From NCBI GenBank assembly GCA_027382625.1, contig JAJKFJ010021522.1, positions 1 through 64,000 of the forward strand: DNA of 64,000 nucleotides. Direction: 5' to 3'. A program made the translations under genes and the position numbers. The stretch comes from Tetmemena sp. SeJ-2015 (taxonomy: Eukaryota > Ciliophora > Spirotrichea > Sporadotrichida > Oxytrichidae). Shown here piece by piece: positions 32,663-45,500 of the stretch (position 1 is its first letter; every line of letters starts with the position of its first letter). The notes beneath the pieces were generated by a model that searched no databases, had not been told where the DNA came from, and worked only from the letters and a program-made list of their open reading frames with translations.

Positions 32663-35600
32663 TCATTCTTTGACTCTATTTTTCTTAATTTTGGGAAGCT
32701 TATTTCCTTTTTTATTTTAATCAAGATCTTCCAATGACTCCTAATCGTTCCTCAACTAACTAGAATCCACGCTCTTCATTTGACTATGATTAGCTCCACT
32801 TTACTTTGAACCACTTACTTAACTTAGAGTTTCATTCCTGCTTTTTTAAGTTTTAGAATGATTTTGTTTTTAATTTCTATTGTTCTCAACTTCTTTTAAT
32901 TTCTAGCCTTTGACATGATTATTCGAGACATAGTCAAGGTTTGAGTTTTAGTTTCTGTGAGTATTACCTCCTAAGATTACTTCGTCCTCATCTCTCTCTT
33001 CTTCTACTTAAATCTGCTATCTATTCGTATTCACTATCTTAAAATTTTATGGTGGTATATGCTATATAATGATTTAAGCTGGTTATCTCTCATCATAGTT
33101 CTTAAATTGTATTAAAATCTAATAGCAATTATATAACAACACTTTAGGCTAGTTTGAATTCTTGTAGAAATTCTACCCAATTCTTTTCAATTTTAAAAAA
33201 AATTTAATTTATTAATTATAGAGTCTAATTGCAATTTGTATAGGTGGCATGCACCATTTTACTTGTATTTTTCAGCTCAATTTATAAGTTATTAGATGCT
33301 TATTTATAAAAATTACTTACTTACAGACATCTAGCTTTGATATATAATTACTATTACTCTGAATAACTAATACAATTTAAAATGTGGTAACCTAAATCAT
33401 ATAAGGATTAAGAACTCCATTGCTACTTGATTCTTCATTTAATCGCTGTCTATCTGCGAGACCTATCTCAAAATTTCCATTAAGATCATTATCTTATTCA
33501 TATGCTGCTCTTGAGTTCACTTCTACTTCTGCTACGAGTTGGCTACAAATAAATAAACTATCTTGTTAATCAACTGCTGCTCCTCCGCCTATTATATTTG
33601 AACTCTTCTTAGGTCTCAGCTTTTTAATCTTTGAAACATGAGACACTGAGTTATTCACATCATTCTTTATCTCAGATTTCTAGTGAATATTTATGTCGCT
33701 GCTGCTTTAATGCAAGTTATTAGTCTATATGAGATAACTCACAAATTAGAGAAAAAATATAGTAAATTATTATAACCCATTGACTTATTGACTTGCGCAG
33801 GTTTGCTCACTTAACGATTTGAACTGTAGTCACTTCTTTCATTTTGCAAGCTTTATCTGAGAGAAGTCTTGTTGCTTGTTTTCAATCCATAACAATAAAT
33901 TTGATGAAATAATTTAAACTCCCATAATTCTCGGACGGCCGTTTTACAAAAGTGCATTGTGTTGATTTGCGTCTGAGTAGTTATTGTAATTAGATTAATT
34001 TTGCTACGCTAGAGCGGCTGCTATGGCATTTTTGGTTGCCCCTTTGATAGCTTGTTTTCTTGTCAAAGATCTTAGAGCCCCCTTTTCATTTGCTGCTTCA
34101 TAACCAGGATCTTAAGAATCAAATAGAAGGGGATTCTTTCTGTACTTATTCACGTTAAATCTATTGTCTTTGATAATAGAAAGCAAACAAAAGACATGCT
34201 TAATTAAATGAGGATGATTCGAGCGTTACTTGATCGATCTAGTTGCTCTCTAACATCTGGAGAAAGTTATTTATTTTTCAGCCTTCTTATATCGCTGCTT
34301 CCAATTCCTCTCACATCCAGAGACCTTCCTACTTTTTTAAATTATAGATGAATTTCTAACAAAAAATAAACTTCTTTCGCTGAGACAATCTAAGATACAA
34401 GGTTACTTCCTTAACCCTCCGACCTAGTTGGAAGCTCTTTTACTAATTTTTGTAGCTCTTCTCTTTCTTTTTGCAGCTCTTAATTTTCCTCCTTAAGTTC
34501 AAATATTCTTTAAGACTTGTCATTGATCTATTGCTAAAGCTAGGCAAATCTGAATTCATTATTTATACTTGTTTTCTCAAATAGCAACTATTCCTTTATT
34601 AACAAGTAATTTGCACAAATTTAATAGTCTCATTTAAATAATAATCTTGTTGCAGTTTCCTATTGAGAACAGCCAAGTTATCAGGCTTTAATTTGGGTGG
34701 AGGCTAAACAAATATTATTTTAACAATTTATTCTTACATTAATTTTGCTGAATCTATTGGTAGGACTTTCAATGGAAGTACTTTAGTTATTTCGAGTGAG
34801 TAGTCCACCAATTGTTGTATTGATTGCCGAATTTGCGACACTTCCATTGTTTATGAAATTTAATGTATTAATCTTTATTTAACTATGTTGACTTTGTACA
34901 TTTAGATTTGCTATTTAAGTTACTGCATATGTACATGAGTTTAGATGATTGCAGTTTTCTGCTCGTTGATTCCACTGTGCTCTCTGTCAATTTACATTTA
35001 CCTGAATTTTAACTTCCATTCTTTAATCTCCTCAGTTACGTCTTTCATCTATCAATAAATTGAATGAGTTACTTTTAAATGGTTACCTTTTAAGCATCGT
35101 TCAAGTCACTTTAGTGGATACCTAGTTGCCTATTTTGTAAGTTAAGAACGTTTTCTATCCCAATTTTTTTGTCTTAAAGTTTGGCTAGATCAATTAACAC
35201 AGCTTTTAAGTCGTTATCTATCTTCGTCATCTCACTCCCTTTTTACAAAATAGCTAGACGACTCTTTAATCTCTCTATCTAGTTTTTCAAGTTTGTTTGA
35301 AATGCAACCGTTTCTTAGATCTTTAGAGCCCAACCTATACAAAAGATAAGCGTTACAGATTATAATGGCAAGACTAAAAATAAAGAAATTACTTACCTGC
35401 TAATTCTTCATTCTCAGGATAAAGTTCAATTCTATGAGTCTTGATTTGAGGACCTGGTGAGCTATTTAATTTATGATTTACTTGTTCCAGCTTTGCCTCT
35501 ATGTCTCTAATTGCTTTAGAAATTGTGTCATTTTGCAATTCCAATCGCTGGATAATCGAACTAAAAGAGCTTTTAGATTATATGCTTCGGGTAAATGAGA

Positions 35601-36433
35601 ACTTACTCTTTTTCAGAATTAGCTTTCTGATTCACGAAATCAGGAAAATCACTATCATCAAGAGCAATATCAACTCCTGAAGACTTCAATTAGTGCCCAT
35701 TCTCTTCTCTTATTGGACTGACGCCATACTCTACTTCACTTATATTCTAAATAGGCTGCCTTGCCCTAGCTCCCGAGTAACTGCTTCCATTTGAAGCGTG
35801 ACTCTGTATACTATTCTTAAGAACTAAACCTTGGTCTCTTGATCTATAATTTTAAGGGGATTCATTATTTTCGTAGGGATTCTCCGCATTGCTGTGCAAG
35901 CTTTCATTCAAAGATTTTCTTTGGCCTCCGTTTTGCAAGGTAGTGTAATTAGAACTAGCTACGATTTATGTATTCGAAACTGAAACATCTAAAAAATGAC
36001 TCATGAAACAAATAATTTATCTAATGTGTTGACTTGAGTTTTGGAAACAGCATCTACCATTCTTGGGTTTTGAAATGACTTATTTTTGGGGAATTTCTTC
36101 TTCAGTATTTTATCTTTTGATTTGCTAATTTGAGTTCTAGCTAGCCTTGTGTATTTCTTGATTATCCTATCTACTCTGTGCTGAGTTTTAAGTATTTGAC
36201 TGCTATCCATTAAGAGTTCTGGATCTACTTTGATTATTATTGCTCTGATGATTTTATTATTGTTTCTAATTGATAGCGTTTGCCTAGTCAGGCTAATGAG
36301 TCATTATAGGCTTAGTTGTTTGCTGCGCATCTTCGATTACTAAAATATAAGTTAGACTGAACTAAAACTTACTGTTTAAAATAGTCTATCTGCCCTATGG
36401 TACAGGATTAGAAATCCTCTGAGATTTTTCCAT
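32663..36433 (-). CDS. Large Gln-rich coiled-coil protein
   Basis: ATG 36433 opens MEKSQRISNPVPQ; a 33-nt intron follows, then a long Gln/Asn/Ser-rich region full of TAA/TAG codons. Helical coiled-coil segments follow: QRLELQNDTISKAIRDIEAK at about 35.5 kb, a leucine-rich heptad region at about 35.1-35.3 kb (NLKNQIERLKSRLAILQ) and KELQKEREELQKLVKE at about 34.45 kb. The C-terminal third is again polar, with HVSKIKKLRPKKSSN, and ends at TGA 32663-32665. Length is about 1,100-1,200 residues. The layout suggests a cytoskeletal or basal-body scaffold, but this is inference; no enzyme domain was seen. Several IESs and introns (for example GTAAGT at about 35.40 kb) remain unresolved. Confidence 0.62.
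36340..36372 (-). other. Intron, 33 nt
   Basis: GTAAGTTTTAG...TATTTTAG on the minus strand, between the TILN codons and IEDAQQTTK of the coiled-coil gene. Confidence 0.7.
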
Positions 36434-37479
36434 TACTTCTTCTCGATTAATTGATTAACTTTTTATTTCTTTTTTTACTCAATATAAATCAGACAGTTTA
36501 ATCTTTCAAAATTTAATTCGAGCATCAACATGCAAATCTAATCTCAAATCTGGATTTCATAATAAAAACTCTATAAACATAAACATCATTTCTCAGAAAA
36601 GAATAAAAAACAGTTCTAGTTTAGACCATATGAGAACTCAATACGATGTGAATACGCTTAACAATACACTTACGAATTGCAACAACAGTTCCTAAAATTT
36701 ATAGACCATACTCAGCTAGAGTTTTCCATTTATTTTTTAAGTTACAATTAATCTTCTACAAGCATTTAACTGAGAGAGAAGCATGTTTCTAAAAATATAT
36801 TTAGTATATTTATGGAGCTATTGGTAAATTATATGTCTCTTAAAAGCTAGCGATAAGAAAGAACAATCAAGAAAAGAATAGGATAAGATTTCACTAGGGA
36901 ACTCTTACGCCCACATATTCGGTTTCCAAAAACTAAAGATCAGATTTGTATAAATTTGGAGGAGAGCTTTTGGGAATTTCTTAATAGTTTATTTGACAAT
37001 ATGTAAGAATAACTACTTTTTATTTTAAATGCGTTTTCACTTAAATGATGAACACTTCATTTACCTTAAGTGAAAATGCGATAATATAGATATTGCAATT
37101 TTAGCACTAATTTTAAAAACCATTTTAGTTTTTTCTCTGGGATGCTGAAAGTGGTGTATAATTATTTATGAAAAGATACTGTAATTAGAATTAAAGTTTT
37201 CCCAATGCTAAAATTATTGCATTTTATCCTTGCAGCCAAATTTGTAAAGCCCACCTCCTTATTACTTATATCACATTTAGAGTTCATCCTCCTTTGTAAA
37301 CTACAAACATAGTTTAGAACTGAGAAATAAGGAAAATTATTTCTTTAAATAGAGATTCAAAGCAATCTTTGAATTCCAATGTTAAAATTAGAATAATATG
37401 AATGATTTAAATAAGAGAGAGTTGCATTTTAAGCTCCACAGAAGTCTCTGTGCTGCTCCAACTCTAAGCCTGTACTTCC
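36434..37479. other. AT-rich intergenic DNA with one inverted repeat
   Basis: No coding frame is believed. The only structure seen is the inverted repeat at 37031-37079, listed separately. Confidence 0.45.
37031..37079. repeat. Inverted repeat / hairpin
   Basis: GCGTTTTCACTTAA (37031-37044) pairs with TTAAGTGAAAATGC (37066-37079) with one mismatch. The intervening 21 bases contain a further AATGA/TCATT pairing. Such a hairpin could be a small non-autonomous element or an RNA terminator-like fold. Confidence 0.6.
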
Positions 37480-38459
37480 TCACTTGAGTTGAGGGACGGT
37501 GTTTCCGTTTCTCTTGAAGGTACCGTTGATGACATCGGTTCCCTGATCGTGGAGGTAAGGCATGACTGGCTGACTTTGACTTCCATCCCAAGGAATGTAT
37601 CTTGGCTTTCTCATTCTGTACCTATAGGTGGTTCTGTGGTACTGATGGTAGACAGGAGTCTGTCTAGTTCTCCACTCTCTGTGAGCATCGGGCACAGGAG
37701 GGTTTCTGGGGAGAACTCTTCCGCAAGTCCACCAGAAAAGATCTGGGTAGTTGACCAGTGCCTTTGCGTTGAACTGATTGTTATAGAGAACGATGGGTCT
37801 GTTGGGGAAGAGACCGCGACCGAGACCTCTGATAACGAAGTAGATGGTGTAGGCATAAGCTAACCAGCATCTCACGTAGAAGTTTCTGATGGGGAGCTCT
37901 CTGATGACGAGAAGTCCGAGACCAACTCTGAGTTGAGCGCGAGTGGCATAAGAAGTCCAGTTGAAGTCAGACTTGTAGGCAGGGCGAGTCACGATGTCAT
38001 TCATGTTCTCCTTCTTGAACCAGCTGCGGAGCTATACATCACTTATTAGGCTATTCATGTTTGAAGGAGGGAGGATAAATGGTTTCATCTTTGCATTTTT
38101 AGATAGGGCTGTTTCTTTAACTTACAATAGCGAGTTCTTTCTCGGCCTTGGGAGTCCACTCGTGTCTGAGTTCCTTGAGGTCGTGAGAAGATATACCGAA
38201 GTTGATGAGCTCGTTGTTTTGGACGTAGTCTGGGCTCTGATAGTTCAACTTTCTTCTTTGCAAATCATCGTAGGCATCCTATTATAGCCAGTTAAAATCT
38301 TCGTCATAAATAGAAACGGAGATTGCTCTAAGGCAACTGCAGATTGTAGGAGCTAGAAAAAGAAAGAGGGCTTACCAACTCATCCTGAGTCTTTTGCCAG
38401 TTCTTGAGGTAGGTCTTGGAGGGGTCAAGGGGGATTCTGGTTCTAACCTCTTCGCTCAT
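37480..38459 (-). CDS. Conserved-looking small membrane protein, possibly mitochondrial
   Basis: ATG 38459 opens MSEEVRTRIPLDPSKTYLK, and TGA 37480-37482 ends the frame after NTVPQLK. About 270 residues. Codon use is GC-rich and biased (CTC, AAG, GTC), as in the carboxypeptidase, so it is probably well expressed. One hydrophobic segment (CWLAYAYTIYFVIRGLGRG) lies near the middle. The C-terminal half is rich in Arg, Tyr, Trp and Pro (RYRMRKPRYIPWDGS), a style seen in accessory subunits of ciliate respiratory complexes; that link is a guess. Intron 2 (38032-38125) is clear. Intron 1 starts at 38375, but its acceptor is not settled because the frame after the nearest TTAG is out of phase, so an IES may sit beside it. 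Confidence 0.75.
38032..38125 (-). other. Intron, 94 nt
   Basis: GTAAGTTAAAG...GATGTATAG on the minus strand. It joins AEKELAI to LRSWFKKENMND in phase 0. Confidence 0.88.
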
Positions 38460-39062
38460 ATTTATATTATTTATTATAATAAATCGCAGAAGTTTATAAT
38501 TACACAACATACTCGGCCCTTACTGCAGATCTATTTTATATTCTCTCTATTCTTTCCACCATCAATCGTAGAAAGATCGTTCAATGATGTTTTTATACTT
38601 TCATTTGAAATAATTCTAAGGGGAGAGAGAGAAGATAATTTAAGGTAAGAGCAAATGCAATTCTTTGTAGGGATCATTTAATATTTAAACTAAAATAACT
38701 TTCACTCCAAATTGCAATATTTATAATATTGCAATTATTATTAAGAAAATCTTTAAAAGTTTTAAAATAAATGGTGATTCTGGAAATGCTTGGATTGGGG
38801 GTAAAAATTTATAAAGATTCCCTCTTCTTTTTTATAATTTTTTTTTAGGGATTTTTTTTCACTTTATAGAAGTGCCAAGAGGCAATAAGAGAGATTTCTT
38901 TAACATACAAGTGGCCTCCTTTGATAAATTTAAACATGTAAATTTTTAAATTTTCTTTAGATTTTTAAATGAAAAGAAAGAAGAGGTTGAATTTAAATTT
39001 AAAGGGGGGCAAACAAGGGTAAAATAACTCCTCTCAACCAATCTCTTCTGAGACAAGCAAAA
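38460..39062. promoter_or_regulatory. Divergent intergenic region
   Basis: A 600-bp AT-rich gap between divergent starts (- gene at 38459, + gene at 39063). It includes a homopolymer-swollen patch near 38.82-38.87 kb. No defined element was recognised. Confidence 0.35.
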
Positions 39063-41075
39063 ATGAGGGAGGGTTAACTCTTGGACTTGGGAGCGGCTTA
39101 GCCAAGAAGAGGAACTTCAATCCCATCTCAATAGGCACTTTTGAGTCTCAATCAAATGCCTCAATATAAAGTAAGTACATAATAATAACTAAGATCTTAA
39201 ATTTGCTATTCCACAAACAATAAAAGAAAAACTATAAAGTACTATTTTGAAAGGTTCTCAAGGAAAAGTCATTTCATTCAAGAACTTTTAAATATGGCTT
39301 TTCTTTTAACTACTTATAATACCGGTTAACCTCCATTAAGCAAATAAAGATCCAGAAAGAGATTCGCTCATCCAAAAATAAATTAGCTCTTCATTTAAAA
39401 AAGTTTTTTCTAAATAGGATCTTCAACTGTTCCCTAACAAAATGAAGATGCAGCAGTCAATGAGGAATTAAGAATCCCAGTTTCCGAAAGTCACAAAGAT
39501 TTTCAAAGTCTGAGTGTAAACTCTCCCTAAAGCGCTTAGTAAGATTTGGTTTCGGATCTCTCCCTTTTTATAATATTCTTTTCGCAAATATATCCATAAT
39601 CTTTTATATTCTACTTATTTAGCACAATGGATAATGATGGCCCAGTTTTCCTAGACGAGTACAACCGACTCTATGACTTGTTTAAATAGAACTTGCCATT
39701 AGTCTTGGAGGGACCAGAATTTGATACTGACTACTCCTATTTCCTGATTGACAAATGCGATGATTTGAAAGATTTGGAGAAAGGGATTACTCTCGCTAAT
39801 TTTGAAAGTGAAGTTGCTAACAATAGAGACCCTGACATGGAGTTTAGACTCCTCAGTCGAATCAACTGCCACAAAATTCATTATCAAAATCTTCAGAAGT
39901 CTCAAAATGCAGACTTCAAACGCAAAAATAGGTACAATGAGGTACTACCCTTCATTCATTCTATGGTCAAGCTGCAAGAGGGCAAAGATAAATTAATATA
40001 CCCATTATAGATTGAATGATTAATTTATCTTAAATCTGACAGATATTGGTACTACGTCAATGCTAATTATATAAATGTAAGTTGCGCATATTCAAAAAAC
40101 CTAATTGTGAATTTAGACTATGATCAACTCAGATTTGGGCAAGAAAGTGTTCATCGCAGCTACGGCACCAATGTCATGCACTGTTGAGTCTTTTTTGGCA
40201 GATGATTTTGGAAAACAAAGTCAACCTCGTAATTATGCTTTGCCAAGATGTGGAAAATGGAAAGGATTTTTATCATTTCATTTTTCTTCTTTATAGGTTA
40301 CCCCCTTTGCATAATAGGGTTTCCCACTTTTAGAGAATTTGGAGACGTGGAGATTAAAGTACAACATAAAAGCGAAAATTTCCAAGGACTCATTAAAAGA
40401 AAGATTATAGTCAGAAAAGCTATCTCAAAGAATGATGATACACTTACTATTTAATTTTGAAGATGAATAAGAAAAGTAGTATGGAGAGGAATTCGTAGTC
40501 AATCACTATCAAGAAACTAAATGGGATGATAACAGAGCCCCTGACCACAGCTGCGAAGAGGGGTATTTGAAAGAGTGGATTATCTACTCCAGAAAATAAC
40601 TAAGAACAGAAAGTCAAATCCTCTGGTAGTGTGTTGGTACACTGCAGGTATTAATCTTATTTTATTTTAAAATTTTTTTTGGTGGATAAACATTTATTAT
40701 TATCTTTATAAAATTCAATATCAAATGATGGGGAAAAAAAAATCTCCCAAGGGGGGGGAAATTTAAGGAGACCTATCCCGATGCATACTATCTTGAGCAC
40801 ATTCAATCCTAGAGTGACGATCATGCAGCAGCCTAAAATCACGAAGAGAGTAATGGAATTATTTCAAGCCAAATCTGTACTGGAAGATCCTAGGAGAGGA
40901 TTAGTATATTCAGCGCAGTGAGAAGAATAAGAGAGCTCTTTAAAATTACATTTTTGTCTTTTGATAGCAAAGATGGAATCTGGTAAAAAACGTAGAGTAG
41001 TACAAGTACATTTATAAATTTGTTGGCTAGTGGATTGCAAAGAACAGATAGGTTATACTCCAAGGTGCACAATGA
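39063..41075 (+). CDS. Protein tyrosine phosphatase, classical PTP domain
   Basis: It would dephosphorylate phosphotyrosine. ATG 39063 opens MREGQLLDLGAAQPRRG; a polar exon at about 39.43-39.56 kb and the PTP domain from 39.63 kb follow. Blocks seen: KRKNRYNEVLPF, YYVNANYIN, KVFIAATAPMSCTVESF (equivalent of the FIATQGP motif), NLVIMLCQDVENGK, REFGDVEIKV, NHYQETKWDDNRAPD (WPD-loop region), SAVRRIRE and WNLVKNVEQYKYIY. It ends at TGA 41073-41075. The C-x5-R loop falls at a break near 40.63 kb and is not intact in the raw sequence: VVC is followed by WYTAG rather than HCSAG. Removal of an IES or intron there may restore it; otherwise the protein is inactive. A T6 run at 40191 shifts the frame by one. 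Intron 40077-40116 is clear. Confidence 0.8.
40077..40116 (+). other. Intron, 40 nt
   Basis: GTAAGTTGCG...GAATTTAG. It joins VNANYIN to TMINSDLGKKVFIAA in the PTP domain. Confidence 0.85.
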
Positions 41076-41348
41076 ACATAGCTTTAACTTTCTATCGTGT
41101 AATTTAATAGCAAATTCAATAGTTAAATCATCAACATTTAGTTATCTACATTTCAAATTTTTTTTAAATATAGGGATCTGTCTAATTAAAATTAACTAGC
41201 GAGAATAAAAATATTGATATTTGATTGAAAGAATGAAAGTATCCTTTAATTTAGAATGAATTAAATCTAGAGAATTTAAAGAGTTAAAAAGTGATAAGCA
41301 ATTTAATTAATCAAATTTTGAAAGGATTACTCGTTTATAATTATGAAA
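41076..41348. other. AT-rich spacer
   Basis: A tandem gap between two plus-strand genes; nothing was recognised. Confidence 0.4.
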
Positions 41349-44300
41349 ATGAATAAATTATAGACTAATCTCGAGCATAGTTAACTGAATGAATAACCAT
41401 TAGGGCCAAGGAATGAGTAAGCGACTTTTAGGAGATTGGCTTCGGCTGAATATGAAAAGATTGAGCAACCACTTGAAAATGAAGGGTTGTTATCCAGAAC
41501 TTAATTTGAAAATGACTCCACTCCTCATATTATCAAAATACTTTGCATTTATAGAATTTAATTCTTGAAGATTTTAGAACCTTGAGAAACAAAAGAAAAT
41601 TATTTCAAACTTCAAAAATGAATAAGAGAATATTTTCTTTTAATTTAAAGATTTATCAGTAATTACATTCTATTGCCTAGTTGCATATTTGCTCCACTAT
41701 TATTATAAATTGATGATTATATTCAGATGATGAGAAGCGATTCACCTTCAGTTGACATTGATTTTCTAAAGCATCCTGAGAAAATAGCAAACCCTTTCAT
41801 AGTATGTTTCTTAAATGAATAAATTAATTTTAGAGAGCTCTTGTACTCGCGAGTCAAAAGATGAAGAAAGAACAAAGTGGGACTTCATAACCCAACACTA
41901 ACATCAACAGCAAAATTTTTTTAAAAAAATTTGTGTAAAGTTTATATTAGACATATTTATCGTTTTAATAATTACAAGTAAAACTTAAATTTAATAGTTT
42001 CTTAATCTCTTTCATTTCTCAATCTTATAAATTTCTTTTAAATTTGGAAGCAATCATGATTCTAAGTTCACTACTTCAAGAAAAGCAGGCCATCTCCCAA
42101 GTTCAGGCTTCAACCTATTAATTTAAGTTTATATGTTTTAAACTCTAGAAAATATGATAAAAGCCTAAATCTAGTTAAAATAAATAGTAGGTTCGGTTCA
42201 ACCCCTCATTCACCTCCTTTTGAAGTAAGTATTTTGCATTAGAAATTCATAGTTCTAGAATGACCAACCCTCCTCAAGTATACCACTCTTAGACTTCTAA
42301 GAAAATAAATCTGTCTCTCCTCCAAAGGCAGAAGGAGGCCTTTTTACTCACATGTTTGGAAAAGGATTCACAACTAGTCAAAATAACAGCACTCAAAAAA
42401 TGAGAACCTTGGATACTGGTAGTCCGCAAAACGGCTTAGCCAGCAATCTATTTTCTAAGCTTTCAAAGTTAAAGACCAGAATCTCTAAAAAGATTGACTT
42501 CATACACAAACTGCCAGTAACTAATTGGATACCTTTAAAACTATTTAGCTTGAGTAATAGCTCAATTGGAAATACAACATCTATCATATTCAATATAATG
42601 TTTAGTTATAACATCGAGAAGTGCTAGTTTATGAAGGACAGAGAATATGAAAGCAGATACTTTGAGAATATGAAAGTGCAGCCTGGCTTAAAATTCTTCG
42701 ATTTTCTATCTCTGTGTGATCTTGAGTCACTGAGACAACTAGATATATTGATCCCTCATACACTCTGCATATTTTCAACTTCCTCTTGGCTTTTCAACAG
42801 TAAAAAAGTTATTAAAAAAGCTAATCTAAAGTATAGATCCAGATGGGAAAGGCCTATAGCACAAGAATGATTTCACATTTGAAGAATTTCCATAACAAGG
42901 TAATAGAATAGAAGCACATCAGAAATGGAAGTACTGTTTAAAAGGAAGGAGAACCTGTTGCGATTATGAGAACCAGATCTAAAGTTTACTAATTCAAGGC
43001 TGATAAATAGATCATGTCATGGCACAAGTTTCATGACATTGTGGATTTTGGAATCGACTCAAACTCTGTGCTCTAAGAATTTATTCCTACATAAATATTT
43101 ACTATCTATGATATAAATTTTTAGTCCTACATATCACAGCAAGACTCCATCCATAATAAGATTTGTGTATTACAATCCGAAATACAAGCAGGTAAACTAA
43201 AAGGATCAAGCTTTCTTACTTCAAAACAGAGAGTAGGTGGAGGAGTATCATTAAAATCTAACGCATAAGCAAGCAATATACTTGAATTCAATTTTTAATA
43301 AAGTAAATATGCTTTGACAACATCTACTCGTTCGACATTTGTCTCTTGAAAAGCAACATGTATCCTGAGCTGGAGTGGTACAGTAAGAATATCTTAAAGT
43401 TCTTAGAGTACATGCAAAAAGGAGTTTAAATTACAATGCTTGTCGTAGATTTCATAAAGACTCATAACCCTTCTAGTTTAAATTCAGTCAATAAGAAAGA
43501 ACTCAAAAGTTAATTAAAAAATGAATAATCTATTCAAAAACTTAACTTAAAAGTGAAGTCTTCTGATAAAGATTACCAACTCTACTTTACTAATTTACAT
43601 GTCTACAGATACAGAGAAATCCAATCGGTCCCAAGGTTAATTTTTATAATAGCTCTTTAATTTTTCAAATCGACCAAGAGGCTAATGAGGAGTTATAAAA
43701 GAAACTTAAAGAGGTGAAGTTGAAATTCATGACTTGCAGATTATGCAAGGAGCCGCATCAAAGAATGGAGATGACTAAAGTAGTGCCATGCAGATGATTT
43801 ACCAGTATATCTGTCATTAGCGAAAAAGAGGCATTTATTTACACGAGAGATAAGAACTCAAGTATAAGAACTCTGTTCAGCAGTGCAAGGTTTGCGATGA
43901 ATGCTATAAAATGATTCTTGCTGAGTATGAGCTTATTTAAGCTGAGAAAAGACTAGCAAAATAAACTCTTCATAAATAACTAGGTATAAATTAACTTATG
44001 AAATATCTTTATATGGCTGTAATACCAAGTGAAACTAATAAAGATTACTAAATGTACACTCAGCTATTTACTTCAAAGCCAGTGATTTTGCATTAGCAAG
44101 AAAACTTTTAGCACAAAGAGTACGTCCAATGGAGAGCAATGATATATGTTGAGGAATTTAATGATTTCAAAGTGAGCTAACTAATGGACTGTGACAACTT
44201 TTACATGCAAATACAGATGTTCAATCAAGTTTGCGTTTTTAAAATTGAAAACTCTATCAAGGTAATTAATTAGGTTCTCAAAAAGCACAACACTTTAATA

Positions 44301-45500
44301 ACAAATGAAAGAAGAGCACCAATTTTGAAACCACCAAGACTTAGTCAGATTAGCAAACCTCTGGAAGATAAGATTTTGCTAGTCTTAACCTTCATCTCCA
44401 ACACTCCCAATACTTAATCTATTATTTTATTCACAAATCGTATAGGACACTATAGATGTGGAGCTGTCTAGAAATCTCCCAGTCAAAAAGGCAAAGCTTT
44501 TCTACTTTTTCACTGAGAAAAACTCAAATTATAAAGATATGCTAAGACCTTTCTTTGCGAATGCAAAGTTTGAAATAAATTCATTAGAAATATTTTAAAT
44601 AAACCTGCAGAAAGAAGTTGTATAGCCTGAAATAATAGCTACAGGATCTTGTTTTCCAATTTAATCCTATTCAAAAAATGTTGATGAAGTTGCAAATTAG
44701 ATTTCTACATCTAACGTATTATTGTTGAAAATAATTTAAAGTATTCTGCTTTACAAAGCTTGCGAAGGATGGAGAGATCTTTTCGGCCAAAGTGAAATTT
44801 GGTGTGCAACGAGATAAAGAAGTAAGATTTGAGGAGGCAATTCGAATGTGGGAATTGAATGGAGGAACGGGGCCTTAAGGAGGAGACTCTCTGGGGAATA
44901 TATACTTCCCTGTAAACGAGTACTATGGGTCAGACCCTCTTCCTTCGGATTGGATTGGGTTAATAAGTGATTAGACAGTTATTGATAGACTCGACACCCA
45001 AGATAACTTTTACTCAGGCAATTTAAAATCTACAAGTTAGAAGTAGTCAGCCCTTGATAAGTCAAATGTAAGCAAGAAGCTGAGCTAGCATTCAGAGTCT
45101 TTCAAATAGCCTAACGAAGATAGGAAGCGCTCAATCACAGCACACTCTAAATATATGCCTCGACTAAATTCCATAAGAGAAGAGTCTCCTAAGGAGAGAA
45201 GAAGGAGAAACATCAGCTAAGATAGAAGCAACTTGTATGATGAAGATGAATCAGACGATGAAGATAGTACTTCAAATCAATGTTGGTGTAAATTTAATTC
45301 AAACTAATCAAGGAAAGAATCATACAAAAGAAGATAAAGAGGAGTTATCAGTTGAAAAATCTCAATTAGACGAATCCGAGATGCAAGATATTTCACAAAT
45401 ATTGAGAGACTTAAAAAGTAACGAAGGGGCTGTTTAAGATTTTGAGAACAACATAGATAGATTAAAGATTAGATTTTATTAAAAATCAACTCTCACTTCT
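41349..45500 (+). CDS. Large protein with Cys-rich motif, unknown function
   Basis: ATG 41349 opens MNKLQTNLEHSQLNEQ, and coding-like frames continue in the same direction to about 45.5 kb with many frame changes, so roughly 1,200 residues after IES removal. Features in order: a Pro/Ser region (42.2-42.4 kb); a block FDICLLKSNMYPELEW with MLVVDFIKTHNPS (43.3-43.5 kb); a Cys motif TCRLCKEPHQRMEM...VVPC followed by CKVCDECYKM (43.73-43.93 kb), likely to bind zinc; KVKFGVQRDKEVRFEEAIRMW with GGDSLGNIYFPVNEYYG (44.8-44.95 kb); and an acidic, Ser/Arg-rich tail with SPKERRRRN and DEDESDDEDS. I do not recognise the family. A 32-nt intron at 41802-41833 was resolved. It may be one gene or two. Some segments within 42.5-42.9 kb look AT-rich and are probably IESs. 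Confidence 0.5.
41802..41833 (+). other. Intron, 32 nt
   Basis: GTATGTTTC...AATTTTAG. It joins PEKIANPFI to ESSCTRESKDEERTKW. Confidence 0.7.

Noticed and set aside
37388..37591. Minus-strand frame at the 3' end of the 37.5-kb gene
   Set aside because: It overlaps the main frame in another phase and is explained as a shadow plus its 3' flank.
42190..42210. B-box-like GGTTCGGTTCAACCCC as a tRNA gene
   Set aside because: The consensus positions do not fit, and no matching acceptor or anticodon stems surround it.
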